Origin: Brienomyrus brachyistius
Lineage: Eukaryota; Chordata; Actinopteri; Osteoglossiformes; Mormyridae
DNA length: 64,000 nt
Reading direction: 5' to 3'
Assembly (NCBI RefSeq): GCF_023856365.1
Contig: NC_064552.1
Location: forward strand, 5,466,097-5,530,096
The notes beneath the pieces are model-generated. The model ran no database searches and was not told the DNA's origin. It worked only from the letters and a program-made list of their open reading frames with translations. The position numbers and the translations under genes were made by a program. Shown piece by piece: positions 11,850 through 22,585 of this stretch; position 1 is the stretch's first letter, and each line of letters starts with the position of its first letter.

Positions 11850-12400
11850 CGATGTGGCCTCTATTTCGTTGGCCATTATACACCCATGCAGAGCGATCAT
11901 GTGACCTAATGACTCCCACGAGGTTGGCCATTGTGGGTTAAAGGCATCCTTTGGCTTTGTCCAAGCATAAACCAGTCCAGATACAGGAAGGAGGGTGAAA
12001 GATGATTCATCAGACCATACCTTTTTTCCATCGCTCAGGGGTCCACACTTTGTTCTTCCAACACCAGGTTATCACTCTTTGTGTATTGGTTTTGGACACA
12101 AGTGGTCTCTGAACAGCGTTCCTGGCTTAAATCCCACATTCGTGAAGTTTTGTTGGAGCTGGTTCACAGAGATGCTGTTTCAGTTCTGCGGTCATTTTTG
12201 TCTGTGATGTTCAGAAACCGTCCAGCTAACTGTGTCTATCCCTGTCAGGGAACTTCCACTTGCAGCCACAATTCCTGTTCTCTTTTTTAAGTCCATTTCC
12301 TTCTCTACATTGAACCTTTTTCTCAGTGATCTACCTGCAGTTCGTCCACAAACTACAGAACATTTTTAGCTGCCTCGTGTTACTTCGAAAACACATCAAA
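11850..12400 (-). pseudogene. Tc1-like transposase relic
   Basis: Read on the minus strand, the region gives short blocks in the order expected for a Tc1/mariner transposase: MTAELKQHL, then a 'PLVSKTN' block, then 'WTPERWKKVWSDESSFTL', then 'VYAWTKPKDAFNP'. The WSDES word (12003-12017) carries an acidic residue of the catalytic DDE/DDD triad. Several stop codons and frameshifts interrupt the reading, so it is dead. Neither terminal inverted repeat could be placed. The relic lies about 70 bases left of the 12471-13034 minisatellite. Confidence 0.75.
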
Positions 12401-12470
12401 GTGTTATCAGATGTCATTTATAGCAGAAACATGCTACTTATTGTCATTCAGCTTAATATGGCTCACACTT

Positions 12471-13034
12471 GATATAGCTCACGTCATGATATAGCTCACG
12501 TCCTCATATAGCTATTTCACGTCATGATATAGCTCACGTCCTCATAGCTATTTCACGTCATGATATAGCTCACGTCCTCATAGCTATTTCACGTCATGAT
12601 ATAGCTCACGTCCTCATAGCTATTTCACGTCATGATATAGCTCACGTCCTCATATAGCTATTTCACGTCATGATATAGCTCACGTCCTCATAGCTATTTC
12701 ACGTCATGATATAGCTCACGTCCTCATATAGCTATTTCGCGTCATGATATAGCTCACGTCCTCATATAGCTATTTCACGTCATGATATAGCTCACGTCCT
12801 CATAGCTATTTCACGTCATGATATACTCAGGTCCTCATAGCTATTTCATGTCATGATATAGCTCACGTCCTCATTAGCTATTTCACGTTATGATATAGCT
12901 CACGTCCTCATATAGCTATTTCACGTCATGATATAGCTCACGTCCTCATATAGCTATTCACGTTATGATATAGCTCACGTCCTCATATAGCTATTTCACG
13001 TCATGATATAGCTCACGTCCTCATATAGCTATTC
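12471..13034. repeat. Minisatellite, 36-38 bp unit, about 15 copies
   Basis: The unit runs ATGATATAGCTCACGTCCTC followed by ATAGCTATTTCACGTC, with length variants differing by an inserted 'AT' (ATAGCT or ATATAGCT). Copies are very similar, so the array is young. Each unit holds two CACGTC words and an AGCTAT/ATAGCT inverted pair. It does not encode a protein. Confidence 0.95.
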
Positions 13035-13555
13035 CAAATTTAAGTCTTTGTTTGCTATTTTGTCCACGTTTTGTACAATTGGGCTTGCAGTAGAACAGGA
13101 CCGAGTCCGAGCCAAACCAGCAGTCTCATTTCGAACCGTCACACGTGTTCTTGGGTTACCGCCAGACTTTGGCCCTACACACATTAAAGATGCCCACCCT
13201 AACCCCTCCCCCCCCCACCACATACACACACCAGACCTGGAAGCCGGCCAACCGTGGAAAGACACGTGGATGAATGAACCCGGGGGCTCACCTGTCGGAA
13301 GAGCGATTGGGCTCGGGTGGGGGCCGCGGCCATTTGGAGTGACAGGGGAGCCCATCATGTTCATGTAATAGGGTCAAGCAGCTGGATGGGGATTTAGCGC
13401 ACAGCAAGGCCAGAAGGAGCCGGCCGCCGCGGTACGACGACGGATGGGCAGGCGGGGCACGGCGGCCTGTTTATTACCACGCTTTTCTGCTTCACTGGGA
13501 ACCCGTAATGATCGGCATGGTGCGGGATTGACAGTCGCTCCCTTTCAGAAACCAT
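13035..13555. other. CpG-containing unique DNA
   Basis: Moderately GC-rich sequence with long overlapping open frames on both strands (13029-13368) that look like chance. A near PBX/MEIS word GATTGACAG lies at 13526-13534. No exon was recognised. Confidence 0.45.
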
Positions 13556-13578
13556 GGGGGGGGGGGGGGGGGGGGGGG
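13556..13578. repeat. G23 homopolymer
   Basis: An uninterrupted run of 23 G, the longest G/C homopolymer in the window. Confidence 0.95.
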
Positions 13579-13579
13579 C

Positions 13580-13938
13580 AAAACTGAGGGGAAAGAATTG
13601 TGCCTGTTGACCTATATCGGTGCCCCCCGTGAAAGGGGTTCAATGTGGCGGTCCTGACGGGCGAGTGATAAGTCGTTTGCCGACAGAATATCTGATCTGC
13701 TTGAAAGAAAATGGGTCTTAATTGCAGGGGCCTCTCCGCACAAATGTGGGCGGGGGCACCGAGCACGGACGCTTTTACGTAAATAAGAGCGCCTAACGCC
13801 AGGAGTGTCGCCGAAAATAAGAAAATAAAGCGCCGTCTCTGCTTATATTGTAGCGTGAACGGCTTCGCCGGCTCCCTGGCTAACTTATAAAGGTCTCCGC
13901 TCCTCTCTGCCGCCGTAATCTACATTCTAATGTGTGTC
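13580..13938. other. Unique DNA between G23 and a minisatellite
   Basis: Balanced sequence; 13660-13930 has the look of a weak regulatory block, but without a clear motif cluster. Confidence 0.4.
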
Positions 13939-13940
13939 GG

Positions 13941-14102
13941 TCCTCTCTCAGTCCTCTCTCAGTCCTCTCTCAGTCCTCTCTCGGTCCTCTCTCAGTCCTC
14001 TCTCGGTCCTCTCTCGGTCCTCTCTCGGTCCTCTCTCAGTCCTCTCTCGGTCCTCTCTCGGTCCTCTCTCGGTCCTCTCTCAGTCCTCTCTCGGTCCTCT
14101 CT
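13941..14102. repeat. 11-bp minisatellite, about 15 copies
   Basis: Tandem TCCTCTCTCAG and TCCTCTCTCGG units alternate irregularly. The plus strand is almost entirely pyrimidine. All three plus frames stay open because the unit lacks stop codons; no protein is implied. Confidence 0.95.
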
Positions 14103-15035
14103 CCCCCACTCTCTGGAGTTAAGATAATATAATGTTATATCACTGGTAAATGTCACAACTGTACGGGGCTTGTCTGCGTGCTCGAGCAAAGGGGGTCTGG
14201 AATTCAAATCAGGGGGCCGAGTGATCTTTATCTGCAGGGGCCCTTAGCGTCCTCCCTACTCCCCCCCCCCCCCCCCACGACCAGTAAATCCAAACAGAGG
14301 ACCCTCCCCCCCCTCCCCCCCATTGCTATGAGGACTGGCCGAGGGCGTCCAGTTGGGCCCTGTGGAGCCAGGATATCTCTGTCACTAACCCCCATCTCTT
14401 ACTTTCAAGCCCCCCAGTGTTTGAAAGTGATTCAAAATGATCCATAAATATGCCCTTGATATTTCCAAAGTGCATTTTTAAAAGGCAGGAGTATTAATCT
14501 GTACTTGTGTTGATGGGATGATACACCCAGAGTTGTACATTAAATTCGAATTGAAATTAACTCAGTATACTTGCTTCTTCTAGATAAAATGTTGACTTTT
14601 TTTTTATTGAACTTAACTGGATGTTACACTGCTGATGTAACGTTGCACCGAATTAGCCAATCAGGCTCATTTCCTGGTGGCAATATGGACCCCGGTGACC
14701 ACAGGTTAAACTTTTGTATTTTCTAATGTGTTTCTCGTTGGTCACCTGATACGCGATGATGGATATTGTTGGGGGGGGCGAAGGGGTGACAGAAGGCAGG
14801 AGCTCAGTAATAAAAATTGCGTGAACCCATCGCCATCATTGGGGAAACTCTGTAGGGCAGAAAATATTATTATTTAAACCACATTTAGAGAAAAAGACGA
14901 TGCTCAGATATGAAAGAGTTTTAGATTTTTCTCAGTGATGCACATTTGAAGGTACCGTACTGAACAGTATAACTGTGTTATACATGAGCAGTGATGCTCT
15001 TTATACTGTCTGCTCGATGCTGCGTTTTCCAAGCG
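14103..15035. other. Low-complexity then unique AT-rich DNA
   Basis: C16 at 14261-14276 and further C runs to about 14330 are followed by ordinary sequence. A G9 run lies near 14770. No gene was recognised. Confidence 0.5.
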
Positions 15036-15039
15036 CTAA

Positions 15040-15250
15040 GAAATCCAGCCCCGAAATCAAATCCTGCAGTGACGATCCGGGAGCCGCCCATGACGGAACC
15101 GCATTTCCATCTTTAAATGCCGGCCTCGCTCCATAGGAGACGCTAACACGCCCGCCGTAATTCGGGCCGTGAGCCCATTACAAAGGAACTTTCGCTTTGT
15201 GTGATGGCGTCAGTAACTGCGGTGATTCTCGCTCCATATTTTTTTGCGTG
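15040..15250. promoter_or_regulatory. Candidate conserved noncoding element
   Basis: Unique, repeat-free block with several CpGs, 'GCCGTAATTCGGGCC' and 'CCATTACAAAG'. The call is by composition only. Confidence 0.3.
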
Positions 15251-15474
15251 TTATATGTAGTGGCTGCAATGCTGGCAGTTTAATTTTGGGCGATTTTTAC
15301 TGCACTTCCTGTGAATGGACGGCATTCATCACACCTCCGGGTCATACTGTGACAGATCAGGCCTTCTTATGCACTTGGGAAGTGCACGGGTTTTTGAGAA
15401 GATAGAATATATTTTAAATACCCATACAGCAGTCTAATAGCCGTCTGAAAATATAAAATATAACGATGACATAT

Positions 15475-15735
15475 TACACCTCAGCTCAAAATGACACCCC
15501 AATATGGTCGTTATTTCAAATTTAAAACAACAGTCTAAAAATGTAGTTTCCACTCTGGTCTGATTCCTCATTAATTTTGTCTGTTTTCTCATTAGTAAGC
15601 GAGTAATAGCAATTAAATTTGAGCAATAATTATTCGGGCGGACATTATTCTGGCAGGAGAAATTAAAGTCAGAGCGGGAAGAGCTGGAGAGAGATTTCCA
15701 CTTCTGGGTGTGAGGAATCACAAATCAGTGCACTG
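15475..15735. promoter_or_regulatory. Candidate conserved noncoding element
   Basis: A unique block with clustered homeodomain-type words: CATTAATTTTG (about 15568), CAATTAAATTTG (about 15610) and the palindrome AATAATTATT (15625-15634). It has no low-complexity runs. It starts a group of four such blocks up to 16.7 kb. Confidence 0.38.
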
Positions 15736-16138
15736 AGAGATTACCAAAGACATAAGCCTCGGTGTCTAACGTCGATTTAGGTCTTGATCTTGCAGCTGTG
15801 CTTCCTACAGCTATAACTGAAATGAAGTTAGATATAGCAGAACCTTCACGTCTGGTTCACTCTTTGTCTGTTATGCTCCAAAAAAATACAATCAAAACAT
15901 TAATAACAAGAAACGTATGTAGGCATTGTTTCTCTTTTGTAAGCAGGTACCATCAACCTGAAGAAACGTTTCTGTGGCAAGATTCATCTGTATCCATAGT
16001 AAAAAAACTGCATAAGCTATGGTTTTAAAATGCAGTGTTCGTGGTAAAATTTGCTTAGGGTTTGTTAAATATATCTAAAGTTAATCTAAGAAATTACCAT
16101 ATTACATTTGTGATACATGGTTGTCTTTATTATATTTT
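15736..16138. other. AT-rich spacer
   Basis: AT-rich unique sequence between two candidate elements; the open frame at 15762-16028 is unrecognised. Confidence 0.45.
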
Positions 16139-16139
16139 A

Positions 16140-16405
16140 ATCGCCCAGGCAGAGGGTATAACAGCAAAAGACCTGCACCACACTCTATATCCTCAACCAG
16201 TAGCTGCCTCTCAGTTTGTGAAATCAGGCTGCATCCCACTAATTATTCAAGTGAAATATCTCGCGTCCCACTCTTCCTCCTTTCTGAAGAGCCTGCACGA
16301 TCCCTCGTCTGATTTTGGGATGATTCATTCACCCGGCCAAGTCACTAATCATAACCTCCAGAACAATTACAGCAGAAGCAAAATTAAGTATTTATTGCAC
16401 AGCTG
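16140..16405. promoter_or_regulatory. Candidate conserved noncoding element
   Basis: A unique block with TAATTA (16240-16245) in CACTAATTATTC, CACTAATCATAACC, and CAGAACAATTACAGC with a SOX-type ACAAT. No frame with exon-like features. Regulatory role inferred from motif density. Confidence 0.38.
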
Positions 16406-16499
16406 TGGTACAATGACTCTCCCCCCCCTCTGCCTGATGGTTTCTTCCGTTCATCTCCGCGTAATGGATGGACCTGAGAGGTGACTAAGCACAAAATTG

Positions 16500-16700
16500 C
16501 TGGAAGGGGCAAATGTTGTCTTTTAGCAGAACGGGCCTAGCGGCAGGAAGTCGTGCGAGGGGTCTGAGTGATAACAGCAGACGCGCAGATCGTCCAAATC
16601 AATCACGCCGCGGATCGTCCCCGCCAAGCGGAGGCTAAAGAGGGCAAGCCGCATCATTCATGTAAACACATTTTCAATTAATGTGATCTATTCATCACCG
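16500..16700. promoter_or_regulatory. Candidate conserved noncoding element with FOX site
   Basis: Contains a perfect fork-head word TGTAAACA (16661-16668) followed 6 bases later by CAATTAATG (16675-16683). Upstream CpG-rich sequence contains AAATCAATCACGCCG. The close pairing of FOX and homeodomain words suggests an enhancer core. Confidence 0.4.
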
Positions 16701-17558
16701 GGGTAACTTCTGCCCCCACGCGGGCGTGCAGAAGGCAGCACTGCCGCTGGGAAACGCTCCAGACCCCGGTGACATTGCACAGGGGCTGTTTTCGGCACGC
16801 TGTTTCGGCTCAACCTATTTTAGTGCTTATATCGTCATTTTTATATATGTACATAATGACAGTTCCGTTTTATTTTAAATTCAGTGATAATCTGTCACTC
16901 AAACTTTCAATTGTATAGAATAAACAATCGGACAGATTGCGCTTGACAGGTAAGTTATGTAAAGCGGATTTATTACTGCCATTGGTTTATAACTTCGCCG
17001 TGTCAGTCACTGTCAGTCCCGCGCTGAAGATTTCTTATTGGATCAGCTTAAGCGTGTGCTTATCAGGACGGGGAAGCCGGTATCAGCGTCGACACAAGCG
17101 AACCCTCTGTCTTCCGTAACATCTCCACGACGCAGCCGAGAAACGGAGCCGGAGCTGCCTCTTCATCCTTCATTTCCTGTCGGCTGTTTTTATTTATTTA
17201 TTTATTTCAAAGAGGAGAAATTGGGGGCAACAGAGAGGAAACAATGCAGGAAACGTCATCGCCGGCACGTATTGATTTGACGTCAGAAACAGGAGGCGAA
17301 TGAATTGCAGAGATGCAGTGATATTGTTCTGTATCGGCTTTCAGGGGATCTCTGAGCTGCTGTACACAAACAGACATGGCGGAACGGCCCATGACACACA
17401 AGGGGGGGTAAAATAAAATATCCACCATTTACTGCCCTGTCCATGGTGTGAGCCAATCCCAAAGGGCTTTGGGAAACAGAAGAGAGTATGTCCAACTGTC
17501 ATTTAGATGAGTTTCCTCACTGGTTTACACTGTTTATCAGTCATACTTCCCTTCCATG
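16701..17558. other. Unique DNA, nothing specific
   Basis: Balanced sequence with a short (TTTA)n tract at about 17191-17209. No gene was recognised. Confidence 0.5.
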
Positions 17559-18086
17559 CAGTGCCGTGACAAAGTATTGGCCCCTTCTGATTCCCTCCAT
17601 TTTTTGTCATATTCATACCATTTAATTCTGTCTGATCTTCAGACAGATTTAGGGTAACCAAGTGCAGCCTGAGGAAATGCGATGACCATTTGATCCATTG
17701 AAGGAAAACAAAAATCACCAACACCCATATCACGAATGTGACAAAGTAACTGCCCCAACGTGATACTTGATTTTCGCCATCGTTAGCAGCAGCAACTGGA
17801 CTCAAATGCTCGCTGCTCACGGATCTGTCTTCGGTATCACTCTGGAGAAATTTTGGCCAATGCTTCTCTGCAGAATTGTATTAATTCAGCCACATTGGAG
17901 CGTTTTCAACTATAAACTGCCCATTTAAGGTCCTGCAAAAGCTTCTCAATAGGGTTCAAGTCAGAAATCCGACCAGGTCGTGCCAAAACCTTAAGTTTAT
18001 TTATTTAACACTATTAAGTGTTATGGATAATCAAATGTAGAAGAAATGAATGAGGAAGCGGGCAAATACTTCCATACAGCACTGTA
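17559..18086 (-). mobile_element. Internally deleted Tc1-like transposon
   Basis: The left end (CAGTGCCGTGACAAAGTATT) and the right end (AATACTTCCATACAGCACTG) are imperfect inverted repeats, as in the common fish Tc1-like element with 'CAGTGCYGTG' ends. At about 530 bp it is far shorter than a full element, so most of the transposase frame is deleted. The coding direction is minus. Confidence 0.8.
17780..17990 (-). pseudogene. Tc1-like transposase C-terminal fragment
   Basis: On the minus strand the word DLNPIE is encoded at 17945-17962, the signature around the third catalytic acid of Tc1 transposases. It is followed by 'NVAELIQF' and 'AKISPE' words. In-frame stops interrupt the sequence. 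The N-terminal DNA-binding part and first two catalytic acids are deleted. Confidence 0.75.
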
Positions 18087-19068
18087 CATATATATTTATG
18101 ATATATTCTTATAGACATTTTTCATCAGCAGAATAAAGTGTACTTCTCCATAATTCTCAAACACTTTTGGGCGAAATAAAATGAATATTTCTTCCTTCGG
18201 TGTGTTATGGGTTCAAAAGAAGCCATCAAAACCCAACAAATTTGTTATATTTTTCTACAAACGGATTACATTGAGGATGTAGCTTAGTGCTGTTAGTTTC
18301 CACTGTCTCTGTGCTGAATACCTACAAATAAACCCTGCAGGCATTTTCCGGCACAAAGTCGTTCTGCCTTTACCAAGCAAAGTTGCTCCCGAGGGCTCCT
18401 TAGCAAACTGCTGTCTGCCTTTCTCCCACGAGGGCAGACACCCAATCACCTCGGGACTTCACGTGCCACAGCCAATCATGGCCCGGCAGCCGCTCGTGGG
18501 CCCCGCCTTTCATGTTGATCAACAGTTGCCGGTGGTTCCTTTTGTTTGTGTGACTGTAAACACGCTCGGTGACAGGACAGAGGGAACGAGAGAAACCTTT
18601 CACACGGCATTACCTCCTCCTCACAAATCTATTTCTGTCTCAGAGCCTCGAGTGTCGAGCACCTTAAGCAGATAACTGTGTAAGGGCGCGTTTGAAGTTT
18701 TCAGTGAGATATGTCACCTTTTTCAGGAGATATTAGCAAGATCTCTGAGCACCGCCGACACTGTTGTCCTCTCCTTTGTGAGACTGAAATGCGAGATCTA
18801 CAATCAAAGTCCAGCCTGAAAAGTGGTATTTATGAAAAAGTCAGGGTCTCACCTATCAAGATAAAAGCATTCCTTGGAATGAGTAACGTTTTCGGTATAT
18901 GACGAAGAGAAATGCCTCCTAATTACCTCTCAGAAAGGGATGGGAAGATCCATTGGCGTGTCTGTTGGAATCCCCCCCTCGCGGGACATAGCTATGGCGA
19001 CGGATCGGTGCGTTACAGACCCTGGGACTGACCTGAATTTCCTCCCCCCAACCTCACGCCACCACCAT
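18087..19068. other. Unique DNA, nothing specific
   Basis: Balanced sequence with unrecognised short open frames. No repeat or motif cluster stands out. Confidence 0.5.
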
Positions 19069-19069
19069 C

Positions 19070-19730
19070 GTCTTGGTGGCGGGCCTACCCGCTGGCCTAC
19101 GTTGCAAGCGGTGGTGGCGGGACTACGTGCTGGCTTACATTGCAGATGGTGGCTGTGGTGGCAGGCCTACCCGCTGGCCTACATTGTAGCCGGTGGCTGT
19201 GGCAGCCACGGTGTCGGGCCTACCCGCTCGCCTATATTGCAGGTGGTGGCGGCAGTGGTGGTGGTGGCGGGCCTACGTGCTGGCCTACATCGCAGGTGGT
19301 GGCTGCAGTGGTGGGCCTACCCACTGGCCTACATTGTAGGCGGTGGCTGCGGCAGCCGCGGTGCTGGTGGTGGTAGGCCTACCCGCCGACTTACATTGCA
19401 GCCGGTGGCTTTGGAGGCGGGCCTACCCGCTGGTCTACATCGCAGCCAGCAGCCATGGTGGCGGGCCTACCTGCTGGCCTACATCGCAGGCGGCAGCTGC
19501 AGTGGCTGTGGTGGTGGGCCTACCCGCTGGCCTACATCACAGGCGGTGACGGTGGTGGCGGACCTACCCACTGGCCTATATCGCAGGCGGCGGCCACGGT
19601 GGCAGTAGCAATGGTGACGGGCCTACCTGCTGGCCTACATCGCAGGCGGTGACGGTGGTGGCGGGCCTACCCGCTGGCCTACATCGCAGCCGGCGGCCGT
19701 GGTGGCGGTGGTGGTGCTGGCGGGTGCCCC
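19070..19730. repeat. GC-rich minisatellite, irregular 42-60 bp unit
   Basis: About a dozen diverged units share the words GGGCCTACCCGCTGGCC, TACATYGCAG and GGYGGTGGC. The unit lacks stop codons, which creates a 222-codon plus-strand open frame (18940-19608) with recurring GPTRWPT-type words. All plus frames are open, a sign of a repeat and not a gene. Confidence 0.9.
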
Positions 19731-20205
19731 AGTTCATCACACGCCATGGCAGATCCGCGCGTGGGGTTATTAATAATTTTGTCTGCGCGTTACAGATGCT
19801 GCAGAAATGAGTGTGGCTCGGCTGCGGTCTCCTGACACTGGGGGCTGCTGAGGTGCTGAGCGCAGACCCAGATCTGTCGCTGGGCCGACGGATCTAACTG
19901 AGGCTGCTTTTGTGTGTGAGATGGAAGATGGGAAGGTCTAACACACACACACACACACACACGCATGTAAAACCAATACCAATAATAATACATATCAATT
20001 TGCCATGTTTGTGCATATGCAATATTCAATTAGCTATGTATGATAAATATATAGCGTGATATGAAAACAGCACGATAATACATAAAGAAATAAAAAAACA
20101 ATTAAAATTTAATTAAGAAGAACTACGCAACCTGTTCTACCACGATGGCTTATTACGTTACATCTCCTTCCCATTCAAGACATAACGGAGCATTGCTCGG
20201 GAGTT
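19731..20205. other. Unique DNA with (CA) microsatellite
   Basis: An (AC)n tract lies at about 19940-19962. The rest is AT-rich unique sequence. Confidence 0.5.
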
Positions 20206-20209
20206 TTCA

Positions 20210-20330
20210 ACAGCGAGGGATTTGCCATACGAACAGGGCCATGCAAATTAGCCATGCGGAGGGCGCTGTGGCGACCAAACCAAAAAGTGGCGTGAATTAA
20301 GCGTCTTCCGCCACTGACAATGATGTGGTT
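20210..20330. promoter_or_regulatory. Candidate short conserved element with octamer
   Basis: Contains a perfect POU octamer overlapping a homeodomain half (ATGCAAATTAG; octamer 20241-20248) and GTGAATTAAGCG. Composition-based call. Confidence 0.32.
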
Positions 20331-21355
20331 TCAGGGGCAAATGCACGCAGTGTAGGGGGAAATACCGTGAGACTGCCGGTCCCTGAATCGCGGTCCTTTG
20401 ACCAGCGTGAATAGCTAATCTCAGAGCGCTCACACATATACATTTAGGAAAAACACAATTAAAGTGGTGGAACTAAAATTCCCTACATTGCCCGGTGACT
20501 GGAACGCCTCTCCAGTGCACCAAACGTGTAACCCAAAGGGGCCCTAAAATCCTGCAAAAGCTTGAACGGGTCCCAGAGGACGCGGAGTCCAAAGTGCTTT
20601 TGACGTGTCTAAAAAGTATAGACACTCAGTTAAATTGAACAGCTAGCTCCGAGTACTGGGTAATGACAACTGGATGGAAATGTGTAAACAGTAAAACAAG
20701 TGCTGTCAGATGCAATATGCAGTGTAAGAAAACAGAATGCAGTGGCCGCAGAGAGGGGACAAAAGACGAAAACAGAAACAACTGTAAGAATTGTAAGTAT
20801 TACGAAACGACGTGATGAATTTTCATTTTAAACGAAAGTGTGAAGATTCAGCCCAATGCAGAACAAATAAAGGGATCCAGTGTTGCATGTTAACACTGCA
20901 ACTCTGCGCTGAAAAGTAGCATTTCATGTTGTGTTTTTTGCATGTTCAGTTAAAAGAATTCAGTACACAGTTACATTTAAAGAACATCTGAGACCAAATG
21001 CAGAGCATGCACACATATTAAATGTTCGATTTTTTGTATTATATAGTATGTGACTTTTACCCAGCAGGATTCTTTCTGAGAAAATATAATTGCATATTTA
21101 TTATTAATTGTATTTCATTTGCCAGTTTTATTTTGCTGTTTCCGCTCTCGGGCAGCTAATGGACCACACAGGTCCTGAAACACGGGGGTCAAAGGGGCAA
21201 TCCTTCAAACTCACTGGCCACATGTGGGCATGAGGGCCTGAGCCTCTGTAAGCCGCAAAAGCTATACAATTCGCAGAAGAGCATTGCAATTAATAAATGT
21301 GCACATTTGGGTTTTTTGGCTACAGCTGTTTTATCATTGTTGATAAATCGTGATT
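20331..21355. other. AT-rich unique DNA
   Basis: No gene, repeat family or motif cluster recognised. Confidence 0.5.
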
Positions 21356-21780
21356 ACAGTCGGGGGTGGGGGGTGATCTCGTCGTTATGAGGTGGGAGAA
21401 GATGGGAGGGGCGCAGGACTGGGGCAGAGAGAGCAGAGACACGCTCCGTGTTTTCCATTAGCGCGGCATTGGGACCTGAGAAAATGCAGCACCAGCTGTG
21501 GCATACAGGCCCCCCCCCCCCAGTTCCCCCGGCCGGTTGGGCCTCATGTTTCACCCTGACCTTCGCTTCCTGTGCCGAGTGGGAACTACCGAGGGCGAGG
21601 ACTCGTAAAAAGCCGTCCTGAGGAGTGGAGTTATGAAGCAGGGCTGGCGTGTCAAACATCTGCTCCATCCATTACACTCACATGGAGGTGGGTGAGCGTA
21701 CAGTAGGGGCTGGGGGGGTGGAGGCGGTGAGGTGCTGGGGGGGGGGGGCATCAATAAATCTTGGGCCCTCTGGCAAGCGG
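21356..21780. repeat. G/C-run low-complexity stretch
   Basis: C10 near 21511-21520, a purine-rich G stretch at 21705-21748 and several shorter runs. Open frames here are proline- or glycine-rich translations of the runs. Confidence 0.6.
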
Positions 21781-22405
21781 AGGCATTTCCACGGGCTCTG
21801 CAAACAAGTGACGGTCCTCCCTATCTGGCCGTGAAATAAAGTGCGGCGTTAATGAGGGTGACAGGGGTAACGAGAACGGCGTGGTGGAATTTATTGACGG
21901 CTGTGCGGAGTGAACAAGGACGTCATTTTGGGCATGAGGGGGGTGGGGGGGGCGCGGCCCCTTAAAGACAATACCACGCTTATGTTACTACCATGGCCCA
22001 GAGTTACGATTTCCAACATCCTCCTATGATCCGCGAGCTAATCCCGATTTTCCCCCTTCCTTCTCTGCGGAGCAGTCTTGGACCGTTGCGCGTCATTGAG
22101 AATGGCTCTTTTTCTAAATGCGCCAACTTCTGACCCCCTAATGAAAAACATTAACTGTTCCTTGACCGTGACATTCCTCCGTCCCTTTAAGGTTAGCTTG
22201 CTTTGTCTAGTTTAGCTGTATTATACGCATAACACAATAGAAAATAACTCCATAATTCTTCGTGGTGCGCACATGCCCTCTGAAGAGTGCGGAGTACAAC
22301 GATGACTTAATATTTCATATTGACTAGATTATTCATTTGCAAAAAAAGTGGTGCTGCATTCTCTAATTTTTTTGGGTGCCTAACCATGTGCGCTAAGGAA
22401 ATAGG
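21781..22405. other. Unique DNA, nothing firm
   Basis: 21820-21935 has a mild regulatory look (GGCGTTAATGAG, ATTTATTGACGGC), followed by a G run near 21939-21952. No gene recognised. Confidence 0.4.
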
Positions 22406-22409
22406 GACT

Positions 22410-22585
22410 CCAACCTCTAAAAAATTCACGTATTTGCATCAATTTTTAAAAGGGGTTTATATCTAATGAATTTAGATTTAATTTGGCATGGCATAAAATC
22501 CATTTGTACAGTTTTTAATTAAGAATGCAGTCCATGCAATTAAAATTAAGGGTAGAGCCTTCATCAGCGGGTCCTGGGAGAACCC
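22410..22585. promoter_or_regulatory. Candidate conserved noncoding element
   Basis: A perfect octamer ATTTGCAT (22432-22439), the palindrome TTAATTAA (22515-22522) and ATGCAATTAAAATTAAG follow each other within 120 bases. The cluster of POU and homeodomain words is dense. Confidence 0.4.

Noticed and set aside
12471..13034. CRISPR array
   Set aside because: Whole units repeat, with no unique spacers; the window is vertebrate DNA and has no cas genes.
18940..19608. 222-codon plus-strand open frame as a gene
   Set aside because: It is a translation of the GC-rich minisatellite; other frames of the same strand are open too.
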